In this document: positions 51,273 through 63,610 of the stretch, in pieces
How positions within the stretch are numbered: position 1 is the stretch's first letter
How the letters are laid out: each line of letters begins with the position of its first letter
NCBI GenBank assembly: GCA_022539475.1
Contig: VCMS01000340.1
Span: forward strand, 70,678-134,677
Source: Gracilaria domingensis
Lineage: Eukaryota; Rhodophyta; Florideophyceae; Gracilariales; Gracilariaceae
Direction: 5' to 3'
Length of the DNA stretch: 64,000 bases
The notes under the pieces: generated by a model
What the model saw: only the letters and a program-made list of their open reading frames with translations
What the model was told of the DNA's origin: nothing
The model's database searches: none
Program-made: the position numbers and the translations under genes

Positions 51273-54200
51273 TTATCGCAGGATCCGTTGTTGAACGGGA
51301 ACAATAACGTTTCCAGTGTCGAGCAAGTGTTCCAACTGTCTGCATCTATGTTTCTTCGTCATACCGTCTGCGGGATTGTCCTGTGCAGAAATCCACCCAA
51401 TATCACTAATTTCCTTCTCCATGTATGCTTCGCGTGCGGCTTGGATTTCAAGCATTAGGCGCTTTTCAGTCGTATTTGTGTTCTTAATTAACGTTCCAAA
51501 CACGGAGTCACTGTCGGTGTACATGATCAGTGGAATGTGACGCTTCAGCGTTCTTTCTAGTTCTCGCTTCAGCAAATATGCAAAGTCGAACGCGTCCGCA
51601 AAGGCATATAACTCGGCACCCATAAGAGAGCGTACTCTTCAACGGCTACAGTAGATTGAATAGTGGACCAGATTGTGATGACCAGTATCATCAGAAAGAG
51701 CTACCAAAAAACCTAGTTCTGAGTGAAGGGTTGGTGCATTGGCAAATGAGCTGTAAGTGTACACTTTGATGCAGATAGTGTCCATCTTAAGATTTTGCTG
51801 GATGATTCTTCGAGATGCAGTGGCGTGAATTCGCCCGATCAAATCGTTGGTTTCGTTCACATGTGCACGGCAAAATATTGCTTCTGTTACTTGTGCGAGC
51901 AGATTGACGGGTGCGGCAATGTCAGGGCGCGTTTGAGTGAGCCGAGCTAGTTTTCAGCGCCTGGAACGGAAGTTCATGAAAGTTGCTGAGCCAGGGAGAG
52001 CTTGTATACGAGAGGCAAAGGGCTCCTGGTGCAATTTGTACCCGTCTTTGTACGGCGTTATTTCAATGCCAGCGAACTTGAACTTGTTGTACACCCGGGG
52101 CTTGGAGTCGAAACGTTGCTCCGTCAGGCGTTATGACATATCAAAATCGCTGTTACCCGTACTGATGCTATCGTCTACGTAAGCACCAGTCGCTCCGCAT
52201 AGTTTGGCATTGACAGTTTGAAGGAAAAGAGAGAGATCACCCGCGGTGGGAACCATCATTAAGTCATGACGTAAGTGATTTGCAAATGTAACATTCCATT
52301 ACTCGACAGAGTCGGTCAAACCATAGAGAGGCTTCAGCAATTTTAGAAGGTAGTTCTCAGACAGACGAAATTCTTTCGTAGGACGGACATATATGTCGCG
52401 CATCAGTTTCCCGGTTGATTGTAAGTACGCTTGTGAAACGTCCTGCGACCAAATCGGAAAACCAAACAGGGCTGCGATAGCTGCTGGAAGGCGCACTGAT
52501 GACTGTTTCAGGTTGGTACTGTTATGTACCAGTAGGTGCTTTTCAAGATCTGTGTGTCCCTGCACGATGAACCTGGCCTTGTATACTTCATTGTTCGTCT
52601 CAGTATTTTTTATACTCAGAGCAAATCGACCGCCTATAATGCTGTGGTGAACTTTCGGATACAGATCCTCTCTGCAGACTACTTCGTATAGATCTCGTCT
52701 CAGGAGTCCTGCCAGTTCTTCTGCTTTTACGTCATCAAAAAGCTGGAGATTACCACGTTTGTCAGAAGGATGCAGGATTTCGGTGATGTGAACTGATGAG
52801 GTAGAACTGGATTTGAAATACTTCAGATCCTGTGCGAGACGTTGAAGTTCTTGGTCACCGTGTTCCCGCGGGTCCGGAATTACGTGTGCGATGTTGTAGT
52901 GAGCTGGTCGCCCGTTAATTTAAGCGGTAATATCTTTTCCGGCGACCTTGGTAATTGGGTATGGGCCATTCCAATGTTTCCCTTCCTCATCATAGACAAG
53001 CACGTTGTAGCGTGGGTCAAGAAGGTACCTTGTGGCTGGTGGGAGGGGACTACGGAGCGCTTGCTGAATGCGCAGTTTAGCTGTAATAGCAGCCATTTCG
53101 CGCCGTGCGGCTTCCAAAGCGCGCATTCTTTCTTCTTGGTTTTGGAATGATGACTCCGGTATGGGGAAGCGTGGCAGTGTTACTTAGACCAGTAAAGACG
53201 GCACAAGTCTTTCTGGACCCATTGTGTCATTCATGCCCCTCAATGCGTACCGAAGCTCTAGCTCTGCGTCAAGAGATGGGCAAGCGTTTGTACTTACGTT
53301 GAAGAGTCTGCGTAAGGGAGCGTGATACCTCTCTCCAGCGCCACTACTTTTGTGCGACTGTACCCCTGAAAGCTGCAGTTGAATTCCATACTCGGCTGTG
53401 CTCTTCTCTCAATACTTCGAGTTGAAAACGGATCCTCTGTCCGTGCGTATTGTTGAAGGAAAACCAGAGTAGTTCGTTACCCAAGCTTCCATGAAGGCAT
53501 CCCAATGTATTAAAGTGGCACGGGTGACTAACCACGCGAAGGAATAGTCCAAAGGATGAGGGCCAACGGCGGGACCACTGATAAGGAGGTGCAATGGCGA
53601 GCGCTACCTGTCGTGCCTACAGGAAAGGGCGAGCGACGTATCGATGGCTTGAAAACCTGAAGGGTGTGGGTACTTACTCACCTAGGGGTCAAGTAGTTGC
53701 CAAGAGTGTCTCTGACTTTACCAAAGAAGGAAGGCGCAGCTCGAGCAGCCTAAAAATCGGCTGCGAGGCGCCTCAACCCCTGGAGTGGTGCACTGTAACG
53801 CAGTGCACCACGTGTACTAACTATACTACCTATGGTACAAATACTACAAGTTAGAAATAAATAGACCTATTGGGGCCGGCAAAACCCCACGTGTACAACC
53901 TGTGGACCACCATCTACACACCAGCAGAAACCGATCATCCGGAACCAAACCTAAAGCTCATAATACCACACCCAAACGTCCTGTGCGGACTCGCCTTTAA
54001 GTATGACGGCGTTCTGATAGTGGGTTTGTGTCTCGACCACGTGTAGTACGAGAATGCTCTTCTTCCTGTGAAATCGCAGATACATCAGGTCAATAGCCAC
54101 CTCCTGATTGAAGGAGATACTCTCCTCGTGGATTGAGACGCGGAAACTGAACGGCCGCGATGAGTATTTAAAGCACGATACGCAACGCTTTCAGATTTCA

Positions 54201-54769
54201 TCGAGTATTCTGTGAGTATCGGGGGTGAGATCCTGCAGTTTTGCACCCTTTAGCAGCTTGTACAGCTTGTCGGGGGTAGAATAAAAGAAGTGATCGTGGA
54301 GCTTCTGCAACTCTTCTCGAGTGAATAGGACTTATGCTACTTCCCATTCAACGAACATATGCCCATATTTTCTCGTCAGTGGTAGGGATCAACCCATGTT
54401 GTGGTGCACCAATTAGTTGGATACATTGTTTGCGTACAATCCATATGTGTCCAATACTTCAAGTCCGATTAAGAAAGGAATATCGGCGTTTACAACATCG
54501 ATGTCGAAGGATATAAAAGTGCCTTGTGGGGTGGGTAGTCAAACTGACATTTGTCCGAGACTGCAGCAGTGAACATCTCCAAATTTGAAAGAGAAAGGTG
54601 ACGGTTGAAGCTCTATCTTCGTGTTCAGGGCGAGATAGTATGCGTGCGCTTGCGCCTTTCCAAAAACGAACCTGTGGGCTCCTGGGTCAATACATCGTCT
54701 TTGAAATGAGTTGGAGCTATACAGTGGTGGTTTGTTACGTCGTATTTGGAAGTTGTATACAGCAAACAC
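51273..54769 (-). pseudogene. Copia element 6 pol (protease, integrase, RT, RNase H)
   Basis: This minus-strand copia polyprotein belongs to a group well known from fungal and algal genomes and quite unlike elements 1-5. Leftward order: an aspartic-protease-like region (54769-54430; CIDPGAHRFVFG and FISFDIDVVNADIPFLIGLEV); GAG-pre-integrase with RCVSC near 54170; integrase with TIRTDRGSVFNS near 53440 and the RMRALEAARREMAAITAKLR tail; RT with QDVSQAYLQS, KLLKPLYGL and AYVDDS (near 52170); RNase H with GAELYAFADAFD, YTDSDSVF and DNPADGMTKK, ending at TAA 51273. Several stops and frame changes interrupt it (for example near 53130, 52300 and 51640). No LTRs were identified. Gag is missing or unrecognisable. 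Confidence 0.82.
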
Positions 54770-54877
54770 CAGAAAAGAATTGCTGTCAGCACTAGTTTAA
54801 GGCAAAATGTCTCTTGGATGGTCGGGAGGTTTCTTGGGTCTGTTTTTTAGGGAGCGAACGACCAGAGCTTTCCCCCT

Positions 54878-55207
54878 TCAAAAACTCTCATCCAACGACG
54901 AAACGTTGGGGTCCGAAAGATATGGAGCTGAACTGTTGACCTTTTCAGAGTTGCTGACGAGGGAGGAATGTACGGTGGCGAGGTTGGTGGGTACGCCGCA
55001 TAATATTTCGCCGGGTTTGGCGTGGTCCCCTGCTTCTGACTCTTCGCTGGAAAGCAAAACTGTTTCGGCGAGCTGCTTAGCAACATCTGAATCGATGGAG
55101 TCATCAATAAAGTTGACTCTCTTGGCCCAGTTCTTTCGTAGCCATTCTTTTGCCAAATGTCTATTCCTCTCAATGAGGGCGTAAAGTAGGACTGCTGTGA
55201 TCTGCAT
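54878..55207 (-). CDS. Unrecognised 109-codon ORF
   Basis: This ATG-initiated frame has a basic helical N-terminus (LIERNRHLAKEWLRKNWAKR) and an acidic Ser-rich C-terminus. A plus-strand frame covers the same bases (54807-55184), so strand choice rests only on the more natural composition of the minus product. It may be the decayed gag region of element 6 or the N-terminus of another transposon gene. Confidence 0.3.
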   Translation of the reverse strand: MQITAVLLYALIERNRHLAKEWLRKNWAKRVNFIDDSIDSDVAKQLAETVLLSSEESEAGDHAKPGEILCGVPTNLATVHSSLVSNSEKVNSSAPYLSDPNVSSLDESF

Positions 55208-55660
55208 TGATGTCGCTTTATGCGTTATTCTACATTGTAGTTATGCATCGGCTTTGAATACCTGTTCGCACTGCAGAGTGTCCGACGTGACTTGGCACAC
55301 GTGGATTGCTTCGACGCAACCACACGTGTGCTAAATCAGCCAATGAGCGCTCTCTGCACTCAGGTGGTGCGTGTTATTCTACATGTAAGAGTAGCACTGC
55401 GTTAATATAGTAACTATTATGTTTGTATGCATTTCTGAACCCACTTCTCTGTATGAAGGGTCATCAAGACGCCAGACGGTGTCTCGACCCAAGACAACAT
55501 TGCGTTCATAAAATTTATTATTGTATCAACCTTACCCAATATCTTGGGCAGTGCAGCTAAGTAAGTTACTACTGCCTCTAGGCCTCTGTGCCTTTCTAAC
55601 ATCTTTTGTGTTTGCGCGTTTTGCGCGAGCACTGCTCTACTCAACAGATAACCCAGTACC
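55208..55660. other. No gene recognised
   Basis: Contains a CCAAT-type CAGCCAATGAGC near 55337 and near-palindromic CACACGTG motifs near 55290-55330, so it could be the LTR belonging to the leader relic at right. A 97-codon minus-strand frame (55417-55707) has no recognisable domain. Confidence 0.35.
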
Positions 55661-56100
55661 GGTCGAAGCGCCCTATGCGCGGACGGGAATCGGGTAGTGT
55701 GTACCAAAGGCGCTTCTGTCGTCAGTGACCCCCACCGGAGCTTCGGCTCGGATAACTGTTTTTGTCGAGAGACCTGGTGCTACACGGACTTTGGCGCTGG
55801 AAGGGAAGCTGTCTGTTGGGTTTTCGTTGAGTGCCGCGTAACGTCTTCTCCGAGAGACTAGCTTGGGCATAGAGTGAAGACTTATCTTCAGTTAGTAACT
55901 CTCCTTGGAACGTCTCGTAAGAAGTCTATACGCCTATCTCTGGAATCGCAGAGATAAGTTTGGCTGCAGAATTAGCGTGCAGTTTGTTCTTGTCCGTTGT
56001 TCGTTTTCTTTTGACTGGTGGTTGTCCAACCACTATTTTGTCCTTTTTCCTTCTTTGCCCTGGGATCGTCGTCTGTGTTCTCTTTTTGCTAGTTAGCAGT
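55661..56100 (+). repeat. Diverged copia leader relic
   Basis: Three blocks recall the family-1 leader of element B, in order and spacing. CCACCGGAGCTTCGG...TCGAGAGACCTGGT corresponds to the block at 13138-13180. AGACTTATCTTCAGTTAGTAAC...GGAACGTCTCGTA corresponds to 13503-13547. The ending block (GCAGAGATAAGTTTGGCTGCAGAATTAGCGTGCAG) instead resembles 46020-46065. It is likely the 5' leader of another copia family whose coding part is gone. Confidence 0.5.
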
Positions 56101-56304
56101 ACAAAAATGGTAGGTTCGAAATGCTAGTTTTTCATATGTTAAATTGCACTTTCTGTAATTTCCATTCGGAAGAAAAAGTAGAGAAAACTACGACTAATGA
56201 ATGATTCTGAGGCATTCTAAAGTATGCTATGTTTTTGATACTAGAAATCTAAAACTAGCAAGTATTAAAGATGGCAGAACCGTACTTCCAGTCCTCCACT
56301 TTTG

Positions 56305-57330
56305 CTAGTGCTCTAGGTGAGTGGGCCCATTCGGCTGGTCCACCAACGGAACACATGGGAAGCCCAAAGAAAGGGCCAGTGTAGACCGAACGCAGCCAGC
56401 CTCCGAGAATACAACGGCTGGATCATTCATTTCCACCAGTATCCCCTGAGCACCACCACCGCAACCGCATATCCTCAAAACACCATGATCAAACCCAGAA
56501 CTAATCTTCACAACTTCTTCATCGGCTGTTGCATGTAACCTCTTCCTTCGCACAGTCCACATACCTCAATTGCATCACCACAGAAAGCCGTAAACGGACA
56601 CAAAGTTAGTAGCCATACTCAAAACAACCAAGAAACGTCTCTTCGATATCTGAACCTCTTACTTCTCCATCTCTTTCAGTCCCAATCACCGTCCACACAA
56701 TTTCATCGCGGCACCGCACAGAAACACACACTGAACCACAGTTAGTACTCGTAGCGCACACACAAACCTTTCAATGCGATATATCCCTACCTTTTCAAAT
56801 CCTCCAGTTCTCGTATCCAAACACATCTTCACGTCCCTATTCAAGAATCAAGACCCCGCAAGAAGCAGTATTGAGGGACACAGTTAGCAATCAGGTAACA
56901 GACATGAACTACTTCTCGATTCATTCGTGTTGCATACCTCTCCATGTCTTCCAGTCCCTAATGCGGCACATTTAACCTCCACTGCTTCACGATCCATGTT
57001 TTCTAGAGTTTTGACCGATGTTTAATAGGAAAATGAACGTTCCCGTTCCTTTTCAACATGGATCGAAAATCTGGAAGCACTAATTGGAGACACAGTTAGT
57101 ACATATACAACAAAGGTAAAACCTCCTCGTTAAGATATTGTTACATACCTCTCCATGTCTTCCAGTCCTGATAATGCGACATCTTCACGGTCTAACGCTC
57201 TACCATGCACCCTCAACGCCCCCCCTGTGCTACAGCTTCCAATACAATTCAATGGACCACCCAAAGTTCACTAAGCCAGAACTAAAACCAAACCCAGCTG
57301 TTAGTCATTACAACCTCTCTAATTAAGTTC
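56305..57330 (-). CDS. Intron-rich gene region, unrecognised product
   Basis: On the minus strand at least four blocks repeat the pattern exon end - GT(A/G) donor - CTAAC branch site - acceptor. Donors are GAGAG|GTATGTAAC (57149), GAGAG|GTATGCAAC (56938), AAAAG|GTAGGGATA (56791) and GAGAA|GTAAGAGG (56663). Branch-like CTAACTGTG or CTAACTTTGTG motifs lie 60-90 bases downstream of each. The exon tails resemble each other (GGACTGGAAGACATGGAGAG twice, variants twice), implying exon duplication. An ATG at about 56996 opens MDREAVEVKCAALGTGRHGE. The last open segment (56562-56305) encodes a Gly-rich ICGCGGGAQGILVEMND. Frames do not join cleanly across all introns, so it may be decayed. No family is recognised. 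Confidence 0.45.
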
Positions 57331-58051
57331 TACAAGCGTCTCCAGTAAGAATTGTAGTACATTTCTCACTCGAATTGCTTCTTAGAGCGTAAGTAGTGAA
57401 GCACCTTACGAGCGCGCACATGGGTCTCTAGAACCTTTGCTCGCTCTCCGTAAATCGCTCGCGTCAAACGGGGTCAGCAAGAACTAGATCCCATGACAAC
57501 CGTAGATAGAGTATCAACCGTACCAGTATGTCACTCGCATGATTTGTATAATAGTCTTTCGTCACTCGTACATCGCTCGCATCGAACTAGGTCAGCAACA
57601 AATAAGATCGCAGTAAGAGTCGAAACCGTTACGTGTTTCACATACCTGTATGGAACTCGGATGATCTGGAAGATAATGTGTCGCACAGAAGTGCCATGAT
57701 CACAGTTCGCATTGCACTGGTCTGGCCCGTGCCATGGCACTTTTCTGACTTCTACAGTGCAGCACTATCTACGTCTACTGTAGAGTTCACGCCGGCCGCA
57801 AAGTATGGGCTCAAAAATTTAGGAATGTTTTCAGTTTCTCACAATTCCTTTCTTCCTCGACGTACCCATATCATATCGTTATGTACGTAAACCATCACGT
57901 GCATGGCGCCGATTCCACTCTCCCTATATTCTCCCCCACAAGGTACGGCAACAATTTCTTACAAGATGCAACACTGCACCTTAGACCTCCGCTCCTCACC
58001 TCCAACGTTCGAACCAACCGCCTCCCCCTTGCCCTCCCCGTCTACTGCATC
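57331..58051. other. Intergenic before second Plavaka-like copy
   Basis: No gene is supported. The left terminus of the second Plavaka-like element should lie here, or a little left of here, but without a matching left end for copy 1 (hidden in the N gap) it cannot be located. Confidence 0.4.
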
Positions 58052-60901
58052 ATGCACATATGTTGCTTCCCCCGCTGCGCCTTTCACACAGACTCTATCG
58101 CCTCCCTCGCGCAACATCAGAAACATTGCAGGCACCGGCATGACCCAAACCGTTTTCTCACTCCGGCAGCCCTCCGCAGTTCCCTCTTCCGCCCTCGAAC
58201 GAAACGTCGCAGACTCAGCAGTACCAAACCCTCTTTCTGTTCTCCCTCCCACCGCCCCTCCGATAATGTAGCACTCGCCACTGACGAACTGTATGAAGAA
58301 CAGCAGCTCGCTCTCTCCATACGTTCTTCTGACGCGGCAAATCTTGCTACACCACAAGCCCCATTCAATTCTCAGTCCCTCACCGTAGGTTCCGGTCATG
58401 CCCTCTCCCGCCCGCTTCAAGTGGTAGCATTCACAATCTCGTCACATACATTTCCTCTATGGCCACGAAACTCGGAAAGCTCTCCGCAGACGAGCTTATC
58501 AACATTCTCAGGCAGTCCAACTTTCCCCCCTCTCTTTTTCAAACCTCCATCACCTCCGCTTCTGAGTGTCTCTAGCCACACTCCAAAATCTTTGAAGAGA
58601 CCGTGAGCTTCATCGGCTTCACCTCCACCACCATTCACGATAATGACCGTCAGTTCTCTGCCACCCTCTATTTCAAGGACCCCATTCAAGTCCTTCAACA
58701 ACAACTTCGGCTAGCATCCCATGAGAACGCCTTTTTTCACCCAATTCACCACGCCTGCCGCACAGGAACCGACGCATTTGCGCATCCCATGGCCTCCAAA
58801 CTCAAACATGACGTCGTTTCCGCTCTGAAAAAGCACATCGCACATTCTCCAAACCCAGGAGTCATCTGGCATGATCCCACCACTACTGGTATAGACTCCT
58901 TCATCGGCATGCTTCAACTCTACTCCGATAAGTCTCCACCACGCTAAAAAGCTCCTCTGTCACATCATACCCCCTCCATATTACGTTTCTCAACTTCAAG
59001 GACTCTTTCCACAGAAAATGTTTCACGCACTACCACACTCTCTTCGGCTACATTCGTACTTCTTTCACATCGTTCTCCCCCGATTCTTCCTCTACCGACA
59101 ACCACTCTTTGAAAATTGGCCCGTTGTCGTCGAACATAACTCGCGTTGTGCGCCTGTAGCTTGTCCAGAAGTCCTTGGAAACTATACTCAAAGCTCTGTA
59201 CGACATATGAAAAAAAGGCTTTCCCTTCAGAGACGCCAAGGGAGTCCTGCTTCAGTGCCATCCAATCATCGCTAACTACATTCCCGAAGCAAAGGACATT
59301 CTCGTGTTCTCCGCGGCACGAAACCAAACAAGCCCTGTCATAGATGCCTTATCCCTCGTTCACAACTCAACGTCTATCAAGCCATTTTCAACAAGCGAAC
59401 TGTATCCCACACCTCTGCAACGAGGAAGAAACGCCAAGATCTTCTTGCCGGCGTTGAACAGGCTCTGCTCTCCCGCAGACCTCGAGTGGCAAGAAAAAGG
59501 AAAATCTCTCAACGGTTTCTTCACGACAGACGGCATCAGGGGTATGTTGGAAGCCAAGGACTACCGTTCCCTTGATATTGTCTTCCCTTTCATTGGCGCT
59601 TTCTTTGACAGCTGTTGTGGTGAGAAATCCTCCGCCCCTATTACCACCGTGTTCACATCCTACGTTGACCTCGTCAACATCGTCCTTCGCTACAATACCA
59701 CTGCAGAATGGACGGAGCAACGCAAGGATGCGTAGGAAACTATGATCAACAACTTCAAGTTGCACACAGTCTCCATTCTCGGCCCGTACCAAGCCTCCAA
59801 CTTTCGTACTCTTAAGTTCCACCTCCTTGACCACATCATTCCAGACATACGGCGATACGGAGGCCTGCACTTTGGCGATGCAGGCGTGTACGAATATGCT
59901 CATCTTCTCTGAAGAACCACTATCGTCGAACTTCTTGAAGTCGAACTACAGCTCGTAAGGAAATGTTGAACGCCATTCAAGAGTCGCAGAACTATTTGCA
60001 ATCCCTTTCGGTCAGAAGTCACTTCTCTGTCTCCTTCGACTCTCGCAGCCCTTCCATCAAGCGCTTTCCGGCCATGGTTCGCGACGGTAACTCCTTCTCA
60101 CTCCTCGACATCATCACAGCTGACAAGTACCTACGATCACATCCACATGTATCTTCTTCGGCTCTGGCAGAACTTTTCTCGACAATTACACTGCAGTTCA
60201 TCAACCAAATATCTCGCGACGCTCTCACCTCCTTCCGCACCCTTTGTGTAGAAACTATTCAACACCTGAAGAACCCTCCCGACATCAAACTCAGTGTCGC
60301 TAATTCTGCATACGTTCTTAGCGGCTTCTGCCCCTCTCTCGATGACTACGATCGAGATCTACGATGCATAAGACTGAGAAAGCCCGATGTACAATTATGC
60401 GAACGCGCCTTCGCTACGACCTGCTTCGGACCTTCTAGGTTGCCTAAGTTCTCCACGGTTCTCGTGCACGGAACACCCCCTCCCAACTACACGGTTTCCA
60501 CAGCGTAGGTATGCAAAGTATTTGCATTGCTTCGCGTCAAAGACAAGACCTTAGACAACTCTGAATCGGAGCTCGCTTTCGTTCGTTTCTTCGAAGTAAC
60601 AGAGCCCTTGGATAACGTTGATGAAACACTGAACTGTATATCACTCCTTTGGGCCACCGACGACTAGCATGATCACACCGTGCATCCAAGTACGTCAAGA
60701 ATGAAACCTCGTTCTGCTACGGTCTCTCCTTGGTTCGGGCTTATCCCGGTATCATCAATCAAAGGCTTCATACACGTCATTCGCCAAAACTACCCTGCCC
60801 GACCATTTTCCCCTTCCTTTCACCGGCAACTCCATCGTTTCTACATTAACAGATTCTATCGTAACCCTCGAGCCCACATTCATCATACTCGTACTACGTA
60901 A
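58052..60901 (+). pseudogene. Plavaka-like transposase, copy 2, with N-terminal zinc finger
   Basis: This copy supplies the N-terminus missing from copy 1. ATG 58052 begins a product with a CCHC/CCHH-like finger (CFPRCAFHTDSIASLAQHQK then HC) at residues 5-26, as in many Plavaka and related CACTA-group transposases. A basic, Ser/Pro-rich linker follows. The frame shifts near 58420 to the helical TYISSMATKLGKLSADELIN segment, with a TAG near 58573. It continues through WHDPTTTGIDSF to a shift at 58934, where copy 1 has one more T. Beyond that it matches copy 1 (CHPIIANY, KLHTVSIL, VYEYAHLL, RFYINRFYRNPRAHIHH). In-frame TAG codons are at 60506 and 60665. It retains the complete domain order but not an unbroken frame. 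Confidence 0.75.
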
Positions 60902-61130
60902 CATTCTTAACATAAACTGTTCATGTACTTTGGATATTCTCCTCTTCGTCTTCCATCTCGTGCTCATCGTATACGCCTCCCCCGTCTCGTTCCCTACTTT
61001 GTTTCCAGACATTCGGATTACAATCGATCACATTATTATCACGGATTTCATCGATTGCTCTTATAGGGAAGTATACGCGATCCCGTGGGTCACAATACCC
61101 AATATAGCAATCCAATACGGCTCCAAGATG

Positions 61131-62612
61131 TTACATAATCTCTTCCATGAATACATCTACTCGAACAGCTGTATATTGCTTCTTCTTAGACGGTATCCAG
61201 TATGCTACAGTTCCCACACGGTCATCATTTCCATGGGGTGGATCTTGAGCCATTGAGTGGTTCCTGAACTCCGTTCCAAACTTCTGCTCCATTTTCATTC
61301 CTACAGCCATCATTATACCTTCCAACGCCTGTGCAAAATACTTTCCGAAAAGGTTGGAGAACAACACCTGCCTTTTACCGCCCCGCCCTTCTTCAAACTC
61401 TGTAGCTCGAACAACTGAAGGGATACAAGCCTCTAGATGCGCCAACTGCACTATTGTGCCATCCCTTGGGTCCTTGTCACCGTCATTTTTCGAATCCTTT
61501 TGGTTCACATCGTAACCCATAATTTCCGGTAAGACCTGTAGGGTTAGAACGTTTCTAAACAGCAAGTCTAGCGGCTTGTTCTCTTCGCCACGGATTTTGA
61601 ACTTGAAAAATGATATGTACTCTCTTTTGGATGTTGTCCATGTGGAGAGATTCTCAAACCCTTTTGCATCTAGCGGCAGAAGCTTCCTCTGTAGTTCTTC
61701 CGCTTGTTTTAGGTATATGCTCCTCTCCCTCTCATGAGATAGTGTCTTCACCAACATATCATAACCTAGCCCCATCAACAACTTCTCCTGCGCATGGCGT
61801 TTTCGAACCCTCACAGCATCGCTCAAGGCCTGCTTCAACCTCTTCCGTAAGCATATGTCGCTGGTCAGCTGTCTGATGCAGTCTTCTTCCATCTCCATCA
61901 CCTGGATGGATTCCCAACGATGTTTCCTTACCTCCGTCTCCACGATTTGCATCAGCAAGTTATGACCTGCACCACGAATCGATGGAGCATACGCTCTCAT
62001 CTCCATCGCGACATCCATTGGACAGCGTGGAACAATCTCTTTCCCTTCAACGACCAGGACACTGTACTCGGTCTCAGGTCCGAATGTCCCACTCCGATTC
62101 CCCCAGTTTCTCGGCGGTGAACTCATCTCGAAGCACAATTCCCTTGTCTCGTCTTTCTTGTATCGCTGTAGGGACCCGTATACTGTCTTCACTACCCCTA
62201 CATACGCGTCGTTCACATCAATCTCGTATCTTTTCTTTCCCCTGTGCGAATCACGGTCCCTCCGTGTTGCTCCTCGCTTCAGTGCCTTTCGAAGTGATTG
62301 TATTAGAACATTTTGCTCCTTCACCTTTAGCTCTAGTTCCGTGACGCTTTTCTGTGCTATTCTTACGCTCATCTTCAGACTTTGATAATCCTCGGCTACT
62401 CGAAAGAGATCCGCTTTCAAGTCTCCAATCTTGTCCAACAGCTCGTAGCGTGGCGTTAGACTTTCATCTTCTTCACCTTCTTCGTTTCCACCAGCAAGAG
62501 CACGAGATGGAAGCGTACGGCTAATTTTCCGGCGACTTGCCACATTACGAACCCTTTCGTTCCATGGCTCTCTTGGTAATTCTGATTCCACCTCTGTCCG
62601 TTCCCTACGCAT
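61131..62612 (-). CDS. Coiled-coil protein of the Plavaka-like element (493 aa), copy 2
   Basis: Identical in predicted protein to the frame at 8618-10099: ATG start, coiled coil at residues about 58-120, then a 370-residue globular region of unknown family. While the adjoining transposase is broken in both copies, this frame is open in both, so the contrast is not explained by copy age alone. Confidence 0.7.
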   Translation of the reverse strand: MRRERTEVESELPREPWNERVRNVASRRKISRTLPSRALAGGNEEGEEDESLTPRYELLDKIGDLKADLFRVAEDYQSLKMSVRIAQKSVTELELKVKEQNVLIQSLRKALKRGATRRDRDSHRGKKRYEIDVNDAYVGVVKTVYGSLQRYKKDETRELCFEMSSPPRNWGNRSGTFGPETEYSVLVVEGKEIVPRCPMDVAMEMRAYAPSIRGAGHNLLMQIVETEVRKHRWESIQVMEMEEDCIRQLTSDICLRKRLKQALSDAVRVRKRHAQEKLLMGLGYDMLVKTLSHERERSIYLKQAEELQRKLLPLDAKGFENLSTWTTSKREYISFFKFKIRGEENKPLDLLFRNVLTLQVLPEIMGYDVNQKDSKNDGDKDPRDGTIVQLAHLEACIPSVVRATEFEEGRGGKRQVLFSNLFGKYFAQALEGIMMAVGMKMEQKFGTEFRNHSMAQDPPHGNDDRVGTVAYWIPSKKKQYTAVRVDVFMEEIM

Positions 62613-62633
62613 CTCGCTAAAGGAAATCGAGGT

Positions 62634-63140
62634 CTAACCCTTCCATCTCTTTTGGTTGAAACTATTCTGCGATGGTAAGACCGTACGAGAAGCAGGCTGT
62701 ATCTCGTCGACTTCTTCTTCATTCGTACAACTTTCGGAATGAATGGAATCGTTTCCATTCCGGAAACTCTTCCTCGACGGTGCAGGCGCACGTACAAAGG
62801 ACTGTATATTATCGACTTCTTCCTCGTCACTAGCACGATCGGCATGAAGGGAATTGTTCCGATTTTTGATCTCCCTTCGCGATGTTGCGAGCGCACGTAC
62901 AGTGGGATGTATATCATCGGCTTCGTCTTCGTCCCTACTACGTAGAGGTGTAATGAAATCGTTTGTAGTGCCCCCCGTCTTACCAGGTGAGATTGCTCTT
63001 TCATGTCTGTCCAACTCTTCTTCCATGACATTGTTTCCAAAATTTCTAATCCCTGTTCCTTTCGCTTTCGTACATCTCTCGGCACCGTTCTCTTCCACAT
63101 TCGCATCGTCGATTATTCTTGGCACTTCCTCTGCAGCCAT
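62634..63140 (-). CDS. Acidic repeat protein (168 aa), copy 2
   Basis: Identical to the frame at 10121-10627, with the same three 33-35-residue acidic repeats. Its start overlaps the end of the 110-codon frame and its end lies 22 bases before the 493-codon frame, so a single spliced gene remains possible. Confidence 0.55.
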   Translation of the reverse strand: MAAEEVPRIIDDANVEENGAERCTKAKGTGIRNFGNNVMEEELDRHERAISPGKTGGTTNDFITPLRSRDEDEADDIHPTVRALATSRREIKNRNNSLHADRASDEEEVDNIQSFVRAPAPSRKSFRNGNDSIHSESCTNEEEVDEIQPASRTVLPSQNSFNQKRWKG

Positions 63141-63445
63141 GTGTCATGTAACCCGCCCTCCCACTGAGCGTGGTGTGGTAACACTATTTCGCTCTCTGTC
63201 ACTTCCGTTGTGGTCGTACTAACACCCAGCTTCGGTTTCGGTTTTGCCTTCGAAGCCCGGAGTCCTGACTTCGAACCAGACTTCTTTCCAGTAAGCCCGA
63301 CACGCGGAGCTCGTCGTCGAGTACTCCTTTGGGTCGCGGCAGGCGGAGGGTTCTTGCGTATAGCGACGCCAATACCATATCGCGGGATTGTTTGGGATCC
63401 CTTCGTCTCCCGGTCCTCCGCGTTGCTGGACTTTTGTGGAGCCAT
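63113..63445 (-). CDS. Basic N-terminal ORF (110 aa), copy 2
   Basis: Identical to the frame at 10600-10932: a Lys/Arg/Pro-rich product beginning MAPQKSSNAEDRE. It is probably the N-terminus of a longer nuclear protein or a small separate one. Confidence 0.5.
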   Translation of the reverse strand: MAPQKSSNAEDRETKGSQTIPRYGIGVAIRKNPPPAATQRSTRRRAPRVGLTGKKSGSKSGLRASKAKPKPKLGVSTTTTEVTESEIVLPHHAQWEGGLHDTWLQRKCQE

Positions 63446-63610
63446 GATTGCGCTTCAGAATCGCGTGAAAAGGAAGGGATTATGTTCGGATTACGAAGTG
63501 GGAAAACGGAAGCTTTTGGAGTTTTGATCGTAGTGTGGGTTGAAAGAGCGGAAGGGAGGAAGCTTGTGAACCTTTTGAAGCAGATGATTGAGACCTTCAG
63601 TGATTCATGA

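Noticed and set aside
53594..53854. 86-codon plus ORF
   Set aside because: It lies opposite the integrase of copia element 6 and has a simple Thr/Tyr-rich tail without domain.
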